A stretch of DNA of 34,210 nucleotides. Origin: Alphaproteobacteria bacterium (GTDB lineage: Bacteria; Pseudomonadota; Alphaproteobacteria; Rhizobiales; Xanthobacteraceae). Shown in pieces: positions 1 to 6,813 of the stretch (position 1 is the first letter of the stretch; every line of letters begins with the position of its first letter). The notes under the pieces were generated by a model. The model was given only the letters and a program-made list of their open reading frames with translations, ran no database searches and had not been told where the DNA came from. A program made the position numbers and the translations under genes. Location: contig VGEP01000047.1 in assembly GCA_016869215.1 (NCBI GenBank), forward strand, positions 1 to 34,210, written 5' to 3'.

Positions 1-206
1 ATGGAGGGAGCGGGGGCAGGCGCCAGTGCGGGGGCGATGGTGGGCGCGGCTTCTGTCGGCGGCACGAGCGGCGGTGCCGGAACAAGCGCCGGGGCGGGGC
101 TTACCAGTGGGGGGGCCGAACCGGTGGTGGCGCGCTGCGCCGACGCAGGTCCGAGCACCAACAACGACGCCGACATGGCCAATGCCAACGCTACCGCACC
201 ACGCAT
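1..206 (-). CDS. Secreted Pro/Ala-rich protein, N-terminal part (3' end outside window)
   Basis: An open frame starts with ATG at 206 and runs off the left edge with no stop, giving 68 visible residues. A strong ribosome site, GGGGAGG, lies 5-6 nt upstream of the ATG. The first 23 residues form a clear Sec signal peptide: MR, a hydrophobic Ala/Leu/Val core, and a GPASA-Q cleavage site near residues 19-24. What follows is almost entirely Pro, Ala, Thr, Ser and Val, like a linker or cell-wall-spanning stretch. An overlapping plus-strand frame exists but has no ribosome site and looks like a shadow. No family can be named from this fragment. The signal peptide plus ribosome site make the start convincing. 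Confidence 0.7.
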   Translation of the reverse strand, partial: MRGAVALALAMSASLLVLGPASAQRATTGSAPPLVSPAPALVPAPPLVPPTEAAPTIAPALAPAPAPS

Positions 207-349
207 ACAATCCTCCCCGAAAACTGACGGAAAAGAGCCTCCTCACCGGCTCGATCTATGAAATGAAGCCAATCCCGATGCGAGTCAATCAAACCCCTGC
301 GGCGGCCCGGTGCGCAACCGCAATTAACCTTAGTCCGGCCGGGGAAGGC
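207..349. other. Intergenic spacer
   Basis: This stretch lies between the start of the secreted-protein gene (206, minus) and the end of the small membrane protein gene (350, minus). It should carry the promoter of the former. A TTGACT on the minus strand (283-288) could be a -35, but no -10 lies at proper spacing. I see no terminator with a U-run and no RNA gene. Confidence 0.4.
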
Positions 350-544
350 CTAGCTTTTCGGTGCGAGCAGGCGGTCCGCGACCCGCACCGCCAGAAACCA
401 GCTGACGACGAACTGGGCCATAAACAACCCAAGGAACACCAGCAGGCTCGCATGCGAGGAGTACTGCTCCACCACGCTGGCAATTCCCATCGAGATCGCG
501 ATGCCGGCGATCACGAAAGCGACGAAGATCAAGATGATGCCCAT
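350..544 (-). CDS. Small two-helix membrane protein
   Basis: This encodes 64 residues, starting at the ATG at 544 with GGGAG about 7 nt upstream. Longer upstream in-frame extensions have no ribosome site and unnatural composition. Residues 1-22 form one hydrophobic helix and residues 33-56 a second, separated by a short polar loop (VEQYSSH). The C-terminus RVADRLLAPKS is basic, so it probably faces the cytoplasm. It is likely an inner-membrane protein of unknown role. It sits downstream of the glutathione peroxidase gene on the same strand with a gap of 107 nt. I do not recognise a named family. Confidence 0.7.
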   Translation of the reverse strand: MGIILIFVAFVIAGIAISMGIASVVEQYSSHASLLVFLGLFMAQFVVSWFLAVRVADRLLAPKS

Positions 545-651
545 GGGGGGCTCCCGGTTTGGGTCCAGGCACCGACCCTGCGCGCCAAATGGGCAATAGG
601 CCACCGCGCGGATTGTCGCGGCGGCACGAAATGCGGCGGCTCGGGAGGCGT

Positions 652-1212
652 TTACTTCCGTAACTCGCGCTCGATGGCGGCGATCAGGCGCGGATCGGTG
701 GGCGAGGTCTGGGTCGAAAACGCGGCTGCGATATGGCCGTCGCGGCCGACCAGGTACTTGTGGAAGTTCCAGCGCGGCGCTTCGCCCGGCCGCTCCAGTG
801 CGGCCCACTTGTAGAACGGATGCGCCGACGGACCCTTCACGTCGACCTTGGCGGCAAGCGGGAAACTCACGTTGTACTGGCCGTGCGCGGTCTTCCCGAT
901 GTCATTCTCGTCGCCCGGTTCCTGGCCGCCGAAGTCGTTCGACGGCACGCCCACGATCATGAGGCCGCGCTCGCGATAGCGCGTCCACAACTCCTGCAGG
1001 CCCGCGTACTGCGGCGTGTATCCGCAGAGCGACGCCGTGTTGACCACCAGGATCGGTTTGCCGGAGTGCTCGACCAGCCGCAGCGTGCCGCCGTCGAGCG
1101 ACTTGAACGAGAACGCGTAGGCGGTCGGACGGCTCATGGCGGGCGCCTGTGCGAGCGCGGGGGAGACGATTGCGCATCCCAGCATCGGCAACAGCAGTCT
1201 GCGGTCAATCAT
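652..1212 (-). CDS. Periplasmic glutathione peroxidase-family protein
   Basis: This is a 186-residue thiol peroxidase of the glutathione peroxidase fold, expected to reduce hydroperoxides in the periplasm. The start at 1212 was chosen because AGGGAG precedes it and a signal peptide follows (residues 1-22, cleavage near PALA-QA); a longer frame upstream is non-coding. The peroxidatic Cys63 lies in NTASLCGYTPQ. The family's Gln (Q97 in NDFGGQEPG) and the Trp-Asn pair (W148-N149 in RWNFHKYL) are present. No second Cys exists in the mature protein, so the resolving Cys of thioredoxin-dependent members is missing. It lies 104 nt downstream of the dienelactone hydrolase gene, with a strong hairpin between them. 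Confidence 0.9.
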   Translation of the reverse strand: MIDRRLLLPMLGCAIVSPALAQAPAMSRPTAYAFSFKSLDGGTLRLVEHSGKPILVVNTASLCGYTPQYAGLQELWTRYRERGLMIVGVPSNDFGGQEPGDENDIGKTAHGQYNVSFPLAAKVDVKGPSAHPFYKWAALERPGEAPRWNFHKYLVGRDGHIAAAFSTQTSPTDPRLIAAIERELRK

Positions 1213-1277
1213 GCGCTTTCGCTCCCTGCTCCGGGCACCGGCCGACGGCGTGACAACGTCTGGGAGGGCCTGGAGTT

Positions 1278-1309
1278 GCGGTCCCCCTCCCGCGCGGAAG
1301 AGGGACCGC
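1278..1309 (-). other. Strong intercistronic hairpin
   Basis: Arms 1278-1291 and 1296-1309 pair over 14 bp, with two G-U wobbles when read as minus-strand RNA, closing a GCGC tetraloop. It sits between the stop of the dienelactone hydrolase gene (1317) and the start of the peroxidase gene (1212), both minus strand. No U-run follows, so it is not a classical terminator. An RNA stability or processing element is more likely. Confidence 0.6.
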
Positions 1310-1316
1310 AGCATCC

Positions 1317-2210
1317 TCACATCACCTTGTGCGTCTTGAGCCACGCCAGCATCTGCTTCCAGGCGTCCTCGGCCGCCTCCTTGCGATAGGTCGGCCGGTA
1401 GTCGGCGTGGAAGCCATACGGTGCGGCCGGGTAGAGCTTGATCTCGAACTTCTTCTTGGCCTTGGTCAGCGCCTGCTTCATGGTCTCGACCTGAGCGACC
1501 GGAATACCCTGGTCAGCCTCGCCGTAGAGGCCCAGCACCGGCGCCTTCATGTCGGGCGCGAGTTCGATCGGGCTCTTCGGCCAACGCTCCTTCTGCGCCG
1601 GCGGATCGACCAGCGAGCCGTAGAAAGCGACGCCCGCGCGCACGTTCTTGCGGTTCGCGCAATACACCCAGACGGTGCGGCCGCCGCGGCAGAAGCCGAT
1701 GATGCCGAGCCGCCGGACATTGCCGCCGAGCGATTTCGCCATCGCGACGGTGGCGTCGACGTCGGCCAGCAGCTCGGCGTCGGTCTTGGCGTTGACGATC
1801 GGCATCAGCTTCGGAATTTCCGCGATCTTCGTCAGATCCTGACCGGAGCGGAAATACATGTCGGGCGCAATCGCCAGCACGCCTGCCTTGGCGAGCCGTC
1901 GCACGACATCCTTGATGTACGCGTGCAATCCGAAGATTTCCATCGCGACCACGACCACGGGCCAGTTCTTGCCCTTTTCCGGCCGCGCGAAATAGACCGG
2001 CATCTGGCCGCCCGGAACGTTCACGAGCACCTCGGCGGCGACGATGTCCTTGGTGTCGGTGGTGATCGCCTGCGCGCGCACGGGACCGGCGGCGAGCGTA
2101 TAGCCCGCAGCGGCCGCGGCGGACGCGCTCATGAAGAAGGTGCGGCGGGACAACGGCGTCGCCGTGGTCAGGCCGAGAATGTCAGATGGAATTGTGGCAT
2201 GGACGTTCAT
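1317..2210 (-). CDS. Dienelactone hydrolase-family protein, Tat-exported
   Basis: This is a 297-residue alpha/beta hydrolase of the dienelactone hydrolase family, which opens lactone or ester substrates with a Cys nucleophile. The N-terminus carries a Tat-type signal: SRRTFF at residues 21-26, then an Ala-rich core ending near VRAQA (residue 48). The catalytic triad is visible: Cys174 in GFCRGG, Asp233 in GEADQG and His268 in GFHAD. Glu91 in MEIFGLH matches the family's helper Glu. The start at 2210 gives the complete Tat signal. It lies divergently from the tautomerase gene at 2376 and upstream of the peroxidase gene on the same strand. The substrate cannot be told from sequence. Confidence 0.92.
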   Translation of the reverse strand: MNVHATIPSDILGLTTATPLSRRTFFMSASAAAAAGYTLAAGPVRAQAITTDTKDIVAAEVLVNVPGGQMPVYFARPEKGKNWPVVVVAMEIFGLHAYIKDVVRRLAKAGVLAIAPDMYFRSGQDLTKIAEIPKLMPIVNAKTDAELLADVDATVAMAKSLGGNVRRLGIIGFCRGGRTVWVYCANRKNVRAGVAFYGSLVDPPAQKERWPKSPIELAPDMKAPVLGLYGEADQGIPVAQVETMKQALTKAKKKFEIKLYPAAPYGFHADYRPTYRKEAAEDAWKQMLAWLKTHKVM

Positions 2211-2312
2211 CGTCGCCTCCTCGTGTCCGCTGGCGCGGCATTGTCGAATCGAACACCCGGGAACGGGGAATTATTGCAGAAAGAGCGGTTCATTTCGATT
2301 GGGTGGTCCGGC

Positions 2313-2341
2313 TTGCCGGTTGGACGGGCGCCCGCGCTATA
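2313..2341 (+). promoter_or_regulatory. Probable sigma-70 promoter of the tautomerase gene
   Basis: A -35 TTGCCG (2313-2318) and a -10 GCTATA (2336-2341) are 17 nt apart and end 34 nt before the ATG at 2376. The GCTATAG-type -10 is common in alphaproteobacterial housekeeping promoters. It lies in the divergent spacer between the hydrolase and tautomerase genes. Confidence 0.5.
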
Positions 2342-2375
2342 GTGCGCCGCACAGGCATCGACAGGAGGAAAAGAC

Positions 2376-2567
2376 ATGCCGGAAATCGTCGTGTATTCGG
2401 CCGGAAGCCGCCCGGACGACCAGAAGAAGGCGCTTTGCAAGGACATCACCGACGCGGTGGTGAAGAACTACAAGGTCCCGGCCGAAGCCGTGGTCATCAC
2501 CCTGGTCGAGACGCCGCGGACCGACAAGGCCAAGGGCGGCGTGATGTTCAGTGAGATGACGCGTTAG
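2376..2567 (+). CDS. 4-oxalocrotonate tautomerase-family protein
   Basis: This encodes 63 residues, the normal length of the small tautomerase family. Its catalytic base is the amino-terminal Pro exposed after Met removal, and the protein starts Met-Pro as required. Arg12 in the segment SAGSRPDDQ matches the family's substrate-binding Arg. AGGAGG lies about 9 nt upstream of the ATG. The remaining sequence shows the beta-alpha-beta pattern, with a helix at about residues 13-31. Such enzymes act on enol/keto isomers in aromatic catabolism, but the exact substrate is unknown here. It converges on the carboxymuconolactone decarboxylase-like gene, suggesting a local aromatic-acid theme that remains inference. 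Confidence 0.85.
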   Translation: MPEIVVYSAGSRPDDQKKALCKDITDAVVKNYKVPAEAVVITLVETPRTDKAKGGVMFSEMTR

Positions 2568-2620
2568 GCGCACCCGTCCCATTGCCGGATGCGGTCGTTG
2601 TGGCCGGGCGCGACCCGGCC

Positions 2621-2680
2621 ATTTCGATTCCGGGGATTTCGATTCAGGCGATTTCGATTTAGGCGATTTCGATTCCTGCG
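2621..2680. repeat. Four-copy 15-bp tandem repeat with GANTC sites
   Basis: The core ATTTCGATTC recurs at 2621, 2636, 2651 (as ATTTCGATTT) and 2666, an exact 15-bp period. Spacer bases vary slightly. Three copies contain GATTC, a GANTC methylation site (2626, 2641, 2671). The array lies in the spacer between two convergent genes (stops at 2567 and 2684), so it is not coding on either strand. Confidence 0.85.
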
Positions 2681-2683
2681 CCG

Positions 2684-3265
2684 TCATTTCTGCTGGAATT
2701 CGATCCGTTTGTCGGGCCGCTCCAGGTCGACGTGCAGCGCCTCGCAGAGCCGGTTGGAGTAGTTCCACATGCCGCAGAACACGGTCAGCTCCACGATCTG
2801 CTTTTCGCTGAAGTGCCGCTTCATCGCTGCGAAGGCCTCGTCGTCGTCGCGCGCAGTCATTTTCGTGACCGCTTCGGCCCAGCGCACCGCCGCCTTCTGC
2901 CGGTCGTCGAGATCGGGCGAGGCCATGTAGGCGTCGCCTTGCGCGGCCGCGATCTGTGCTTCGGTGAGGCCGATCTTCTTGCCGAGCGGGACGTTGTGCG
3001 ACATGCAATAGGCGCTGCGGTTCAGCGCCGACGTCTTGATGATGACGAGCTGCTGGATTTTCACGTACTCCGGATCGGCCTTCACGTTGACGAGCCGGAT
3101 AGCGTCGTTGGGCATCGCCCAGCCGGCGAGCGCCGCAGGCTGGTGTGCGAGCACCTGGGAGAAATTGCTGATCCTCCCCCATTGCTTGAGCACGTGGTCG
3201 TAGACCTCGCGCACCCCGGTGTCGGTGCTGTCGGGGGCAATCATGGTGACGCGAGCCACGGGCAT
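2684..3265 (-). CDS. Carboxymuconolactone decarboxylase-family (AhpD-like) protein
   Basis: This is a 193-residue all-helical protein of the carboxymuconolactone decarboxylase/AhpD family. The AhpD-like signature is seen as a Cys-x-x-His at residues 87-90 (AYCMSHN), which carries peroxidase or proton-transfer chemistry in relatives. I chose the ATG at 3265 (MPVARV), preceded by GGAAGGGAG; a GTG nine codons upstream (3292) would add an unconvincing leader. The C-terminal half (VFCGMWNYSNRLCEAL) is typical of the family's second repeat. Whether it is a decarboxylase or a peroxidase-type protein cannot be decided. It converges on the tautomerase gene and diverges from the cytochrome c gene. Confidence 0.85.
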   Translation of the reverse strand: MPVARVTMIAPDSTDTGVREVYDHVLKQWGRISNFSQVLAHQPAALAGWAMPNDAIRLVNVKADPEYVKIQQLVIIKTSALNRSAYCMSHNVPLGKKIGLTEAQIAAAQGDAYMASPDLDDRQKAAVRWAEAVTKMTARDDDEAFAAMKRHFSEKQIVELTVFCGMWNYSNRLCEALHVDLERPDKRIEFQQK

Positions 3266-3421
3266 TCTCCCTTCCGCTGTCTGTCGATGCACATCATACC
3301 GGCCGGTCCCGGGCGGGGCGAGCGCCGGGGCGTTTTCCGCCGGCCGTCTGCGGCTTGCGCCAGATCAATGTGCCGCATGGGCGTCGGGGCGATCCTGCGC
3401 GGCCAAGTCACGGAGAAGACC

Positions 3422-3748
3422 ATGCGAAGCGTCTGGCGGCTCGGTCTGCGAATCGTGTCGGTCGCCGCTGTGCTGGCGTCCTTGCCCGTCGCTGCGCAGG
3501 AGCGCGGCGACGCCGATCGCGGCGCGCGGCTGGCGCGGCAAGTTTGCATCGCCTGCCACGGCATCCGTCCGGGCGAGTCGTCGGTCAATCCGTCGGCGCC
3601 GCCGTTCGACGCGATCGCCGCAACACGCGGCATGTCGGAGATGGCGCTCAACGTGGCGCTGCTGTCGCCGCACCGCGAGATGCCCAATATCGTCCTCGAC
3701 GCGCGCGAACGCGCCGATATCGCGGCTTACATTCTCGGCATGAAATAG
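3422..3748 (+). CDS. Small periplasmic cytochrome c
   Basis: This is a 108-residue class I cytochrome c. A signal peptide covers residues 1-25 (cleavage near PVAAQ-ER). The heme-binding motif is CIACH at residues 42-46, and Met87 in HREMPN is the likely distal ligand. The ATG at 3422 is preceded by ACGGAGAAG at good spacing; a long upstream extension of the frame overlaps the opposite gene and is not real. It would carry electrons in the periplasm, but its partner is not visible nearby. The gene stands alone, divergent from the decarboxylase-like gene. Confidence 0.92.
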   Translation: MRSVWRLGLRIVSVAAVLASLPVAAQERGDADRGARLARQVCIACHGIRPGESSVNPSAPPFDAIAATRGMSEMALNVALLSPHREMPNIVLDARERADIAAYILGMK

Positions 3749-3884
3749 TCCGGCCCGGCTCCGTTCGAACCGCGCCGGGGTCGGGTTCCGCCTGAGGCGG
3801 ACGCCGCGCGACACCGTGTCCGCCGCCATTCGTCCCGCCATGGAGTAGATTGCAGCGTGCCCGCAACGGCCAAGGGGACATGCC

Positions 3885-4205
3885 ATGGCCAAGATCATTG
3901 CCAGCACGCCGCAGCGTCTGGCGCTGCAGTCAGGCTCGACGACGCTGATCCTCGACAAAGACGCCGGCACCGCCGTGCTCCGGCGCAAGCTCCTGTTCTG
4001 GCCGCTCAAGCCGGTGGAGGCTCAGCTTTCGCAGGTCACAGGCGTCACCGTCGACGCGGCGGTCGACCGCGCGTCCGGCGTCGAGGTCTGCAACACCATG
4101 CTGGTGCAGTCGTCGGGCGCCGCATGGGCGCTGGCGGCGCGCGACAAGGCGGAGGCGGAATCGGCCGCCGCCGCCATGCGCGGGTTTTTGGGTCTCGGCG
4201 GCTGA
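3885..4205 (+). CDS. Conserved-type hypothetical protein, 106 aa
   Basis: This encodes 106 residues with AAGGGG about 7 nt before the ATG. There is no signal peptide or membrane helix. The pattern is of short beta strands (LALQSGSTTLILD, TAVLRRKLLFWPLKPVEAQL) followed by an Ala-rich C-terminal helix (residues 83-102), which resembles a small PH-like or beta-sandwich fold. That fold guess is weak. It ends 10 nt from the convergent Bug receptor gene. I do not recognise the family. Confidence 0.65.
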   Translation: MAKIIASTPQRLALQSGSTTLILDKDAGTAVLRRKLLFWPLKPVEAQLSQVTGVTVDAAVDRASGVEVCNTMLVQSSGAAWALAARDKAEAESAAAAMRGFLGLGG

Positions 4206-4215
4206 GCGCGCCGGC

Positions 4216-5178
4216 CTACTTCGCCTTGATGCCGGCCTGCTGAATGATGCGCTCGTAGTCGGCGACGCTGCCCTTCAGGAACTCGCCGAAGGGCGCGCCG
4301 CAGCGGCCCACCGGGAACATGCCGCCCTGCGCAATCTTAGCTTGCACGTCGGACACCTTGAGCGCCTCGGTGAGCCAGCCGGACCACTGCTTGATCGCGG
4401 CGTCCGGCGTCTTCGCCGGCGCCATGATGCCGTAGTAGATCTCCGCCTCGTATTTGGCGATTCCGGTCTCGGTCAGCGTGGGCACATCCGGCATGGTCGG
4501 GACGCGCTTCGGCGACGTGGTGACGAGCGCGCGCAAGGTGCCGGCCTTGATCTGCGACACGACCGTCGGGTAGTCCGCCCACACCGCCTGGACATGGCCG
4601 CCCAAAAGCGCGTTGATCGACGGCGCGGTGCCGCCGTAGGGCACGTAGTTGATGTCGATCTTGGTCGCGAGCCTCAGCACCTCGATCGCCACGTGCAGCG
4701 CGGAGGCCGGACCGCCGCTCGCGAACGTGAACTTGCCGGGATTGGCCTTCGCGTAGGCCACCACGTCCTGCACCGTCTTCCACGGCGACGACGCCTGCAC
4801 CACCAGCGGCATCGGTGTCGAGGCGAGGTAGCAGACGGGTTCGAAGCTCGCGAGCGTGTAGTTGCCGCGCTTGAGCGCCGGATTGACGGTGAACGAGTTG
4901 CCGACCAGCAGCACCGTATTGCCGTCGGGCGGGGAATTCATCGCCACCATGGTGCCGATCACCGTGCCGCCGCCCGGGCGGTTCTCCACCACCACGGTGT
5001 TTCCGGTGGTGCGACCGATGTGGTCGCCCAGAAGCCGCGAGATGATGTCGGGACCGCTGCCCGGCGTATAAGGCACGACGATCTTCACCGACTTGGATTG
5101 CGACACGGCGCTGCCGCCGGACAACGAGAACAGCGCGATTGCGGCGCAGGCCGCGCCGAGCACTTTCAGCCACTTCAT
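4216..5178 (-). CDS. TctC/Bug-family solute-binding receptor (1 of 3)
   Basis: This is a 320-residue periplasmic binding protein of the tripartite tricarboxylate transporter receptor family (Bug/TctC), which binds carboxylates or similar small acids. The ATG at 5178 has GGGGAGC upstream and opens a signal peptide ending near SAVSQS (residue 28). Family hallmarks are present: IVVPYTPGSGPDIISR near the N-terminus, VVVENRPGGG, PDGNTVLL and the later VPYGG segment. No TctA or TctB membrane subunit lies nearby, so it is an orphan receptor. The lone internal Cys pair is not a known feature. The ligand cannot be inferred from sequence. Confidence 0.93.
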   Translation of the reverse strand: MKWLKVLGAACAAIALFSLSGGSAVSQSKSVKIVVPYTPGSGPDIISRLLGDHIGRTTGNTVVVENRPGGGTVIGTMVAMNSPPDGNTVLLVGNSFTVNPALKRGNYTLASFEPVCYLASTPMPLVVQASSPWKTVQDVVAYAKANPGKFTFASGGPASALHVAIEVLRLATKIDINYVPYGGTAPSINALLGGHVQAVWADYPTVVSQIKAGTLRALVTTSPKRVPTMPDVPTLTETGIAKYEAEIYYGIMAPAKTPDAAIKQWSGWLTEALKVSDVQAKIAQGGMFPVGRCGAPFGEFLKGSVADYERIIQQAGIKAK

Positions 5179-5342
5179 CGGACGCTCCCCGAAAATTCTT
5201 GTTGGACGGCGGTAGCGTGCGGGGTTTCCGGCGACGCCGCAAGCTGGAATTGGGCGGCCGGGCGCGCGTCTCTGTCGCATGGGGCGCATGGCGCAAGTCC
5301 GGGAGCCGCAAGTCCGGGCGTTGCGCCGCGGCGCAAACGAAA

Positions 5343-5364
5343 GCGGGCCCCGTGAGGGGCCCGC
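5343..5364 (-). terminator. Rho-independent terminator after the Cys-rich protein gene
   Basis: A perfect 9-bp stem (5343-5351 with 5356-5364; GCGGGCCCC/GGGGCCCGC) closes a 4-nt loop. Read on the minus strand it is followed by a U-rich tail, TTTCGTTTG. It begins 27 nt after the stop codon at 5391, as expected for terminating the minus-strand gene. Confidence 0.8.
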
Positions 5365-5390
5365 ACGACGATGTCCGGCCAATGCGCCTG

Positions 5391-5651
5391 TCAGTCGCGC
5401 ACGCAGCGCCCGCGGCGCTCGCTCCAGCGCATGCCACGGCCGCAGCGCGGCGGACGGCGGATTTCCGGCACGCAGCGTCCGCGCACGCGGTGATAGCCGC
5501 GGCCGCAGCCGTCGCGGATTTCCAGGATGTTGCTTTGTATGCGCTCCGCGGCCTTGCCCAGCGACAGCGGCATGGCGTTCGCCTGCGCGACCAGCGTCGC
5601 GGACACGAAACCGGCGGCAAGAGCAACAGTGAGTGCGATATTCCTCAGCAT
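5391..5651 (-). CDS. Small secreted Cys/Arg-rich protein
   Basis: This encodes 86 residues. The ATG at 5651 has an excellent AAAGGAGG upstream, favouring it over an ATG 15 codons earlier. A signal peptide covers about residues 1-26 (cleavage near AQANA-MP). The mature part has a basic C-terminal region with four Cys spaced in two similar halves: GCGRGYHRVRGRC and RCGRGMRWSERRGRC. This pattern recurs in small secreted proteins of Hyphomicrobiales, but I know no function. It probably forms disulfides in the periplasm. A terminator follows at 5343-5364. Confidence 0.8.
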   Translation of the reverse strand: MLRNIALTVALAAGFVSATLVAQANAMPLSLGKAAERIQSNILEIRDGCGRGYHRVRGRCVPEIRRPPRCGRGMRWSERRGRCVRD

Positions 5652-5816
5652 GGTCGCAGCCTCCTTTTTCAAACGAAAAGATGCAGAGCGCCGCATGTTC
5701 GGAGGCGCGCGCGAATCGACCTTAGCAGACGGGGGTGCGGCGGCGTAGCGGCTTGTGCCGCCAAAGGCCGCGTGTGCGGCTCGACGATTCGCGCTGAGGC
5801 GGTAACTTGCGGCCGC

Positions 5817-5975
5817 TCAACCGATGCGGATGCCGAACCAAAAGATGCGGCTCGGCACGCGATCCTGCGGTGCGTGCGGCTTCAGGCTGAGCCCGCGCCA
5901 GAAGCCGACCAGCAGCGCGAGGCAGAACAGGCCGCCGAGCGCGGCGGGCATGGCGTTAAGAACGGTGGCCAGCAT
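5817..5975 (-). CDS. 52-residue single-pass membrane protein
   Basis: This short gene starts with ATG at 5975, preceded by AAGGAG at 6-nt spacing, and ends at a TGA at 5817-5819. The 52 residues hold one clear hydrophobic helix (about residues 10-26), then a basic tail with HAPQDRVPSR and an aromatic patch (IFWFGIRIG). The helix, ribosome site and complete frame support a real small protein. It is divergent from the 113-aa membrane protein gene at 6094, with a 66-bp palindrome between them. The function is unknown. Confidence 0.6.
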   Translation of the reverse strand: MLATVLNAMPAALGGLFCLALLVGFWRGLSLKPHAPQDRVPSRIFWFGIRIG

Positions 5976-6002
5976 TCGCGGCTCCTTGCGCACGGCTTAA
6001 CC

Positions 6003-6068
6003 ATTGGTCGCGCGGCCGGAGGACCGGGTTCAGGCGCTTGAACCGGGCCCGGTCGGGCGGCGACCAAT
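6003..6068. repeat. 66-bp imperfect palindrome in a divergent promoter region
   Basis: The outer arms ATTGGTCGC (6003-6011) and GCGACCAAT (6060-6068) are perfect complements. The inner arms GGTTCA (6027-6032) and TGAACC (6039-6044) close a 6-nt loop, and intermediate bases pair partly. It lies between divergent small membrane protein genes starting at 5975 and 6094. It could be a REP-like repeat, an operator or a cruciform-forming site. Confidence 0.7.
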
Positions 6069-6093
6069 CGGGGAAGGCAACCGGGAGCGTGCC

Positions 6094-6435
6094 ATGAGCG
6101 ACAGCCAATCCCATCCGCAGATTCCGCCGCCTCCGGCGCGTCCGCGCCGCCGGATCGCGGGTTTCATTTTCCTGATGACGCTCGCGGGCTTCGGGCTTGG
6201 CGGCTATTTCCTCTGGCTGAAGCTGGAGCAGATCTCCACCATGATCGCAGGACCGGTGGCGATCGTGACCGTCGCCGGCGGCGCGGTCGCGGCGTTCGTC
6301 CTGCAGCTTCGCAACATGAGCGCGGGCGAAATCTTCGACGTGATCGGGGAAGCGTTCTACCTGGTGTTCGCCGCGATCGGCGCGGTGTTCCGCGGCATCT
6401 GGAATTGGTTCCTCGGCCTGATCGGTCTGGATTGA
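6094..6435 (+). CDS. Two-helix membrane protein, 113 aa
   Basis: This encodes 113 residues. The ATG at 6094 follows GGGAG at 7-nt spacing; an upstream GTG-type extension runs through the palindrome and is not credible. A Pro-rich, basic N-terminal tail (residues 8-20) precedes two membrane helices at about residues 20-41 and 48-71. A third amphipathic, aromatic C-terminal segment (IFDVIGEAFYLVFAAIGAVF) may lie on or in the membrane. The last codons overlap a GAATC methylation site at 6434. The family is not recognised. It is followed 66 nt later by clpS on the same strand. Confidence 0.75.
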   Translation: MSDSQSHPQIPPPPARPRRRIAGFIFLMTLAGFGLGGYFLWLKLEQISTMIAGPVAIVTVAGGAVAAFVLQLRNMSAGEIFDVIGEAFYLVFAAIGAVFRGIWNWFLGLIGLD

Positions 6436-6457
6436 ATCGTCGTGCCGCCGCTATACT
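6434..6457 (+). promoter_or_regulatory. Candidate clpS promoter with GANTC site
   Basis: A TATACT hexamer (6452-6457) lies 44 nt before the clpS ATG and resembles a -10. A GAATC site (6434-6438) lies 13 nt upstream of it, where GcrA/CcrM-type promoters carry a methylation site. No good -35 is visible at 17 nt. The assignment is tentative. Confidence 0.3.
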
Positions 6458-6501
6458 GAGCCCGCCGGGGCGCCGAGCGCACGGCACGCGAGGCGGGCGC
6501 C

Positions 6502-6807
6502 ATGGCCAACACCGTCGTGAAGCCGAGAACGCAAACCAAAACCAAGACGGCGCGCCCGCCGCTCTACAAAGTCATCCTGCTCAATGACGACTACACGCCG
6601 CGCGAATTCGTCGTGCTGGTGCTGAAAGCGGTGTTCCGCATGAACGCCGATCATGCCTATCGCGTGATGATGACCGCGCACCGCCGCGGCGCCTGCGTGA
6701 TCGCAGTCTATGCGCGCGACGTCGCCGAGACCAAGGCCAAGGAAGCGACCGAGCTCGGCAAGCAGAAGGGCTATCCCTTGTTCTTCACCACCGAGCCGGA
6801 GCAGTAG
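6502..6807 (+). CDS. clpS: ATP-dependent Clp protease adaptor ClpS
   Basis: This 101-residue adaptor binds proteins with bulky hydrophobic N-terminal residues and hands them to ClpAP for degradation. The core signature is LLNDDYTPREFVV (residues 26-38), which forms the N-degron pocket with the conserved Asn/Asp pair. The TAHRRG segment at 58-63 supplies the pocket His, and the DVAETKA helix contacts ClpA. A Lys/Thr-rich disordered tail covers residues 1-18. GAGGCGGG precedes the ATG. No clpA lies beside it, which fits the stand-alone ClpS paralogue (ClpS2) known in Rhizobiales, though that is inference. aat, the enzyme that makes such N-degrons, lies about 9 kb away. Confidence 0.95.
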   Translation: MANTVVKPRTQTKTKTARPPLYKVILLNDDYTPREFVVLVLKAVFRMNADHAYRVMMTAHRRGACVIAVYARDVAETKAKEATELGKQKGYPLFFTTEPEQ

Positions 6808-6813
6808 CGGCGC

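Noticed and set aside
1-261. Plus-strand 86-residue Gly/Ala-rich frame at the left edge
   Set aside because: The opposite strand has a signal peptide and a strong ribosome site; the plus frame is repetitive low complexity with no initiation signal.
3749-3884. Short stem TCCGCC-TGA-GGCGGA near 3800 as a terminator of the cytochrome gene
   Set aside because: Only 6 bp with no U-run on either strand; too weak to call.
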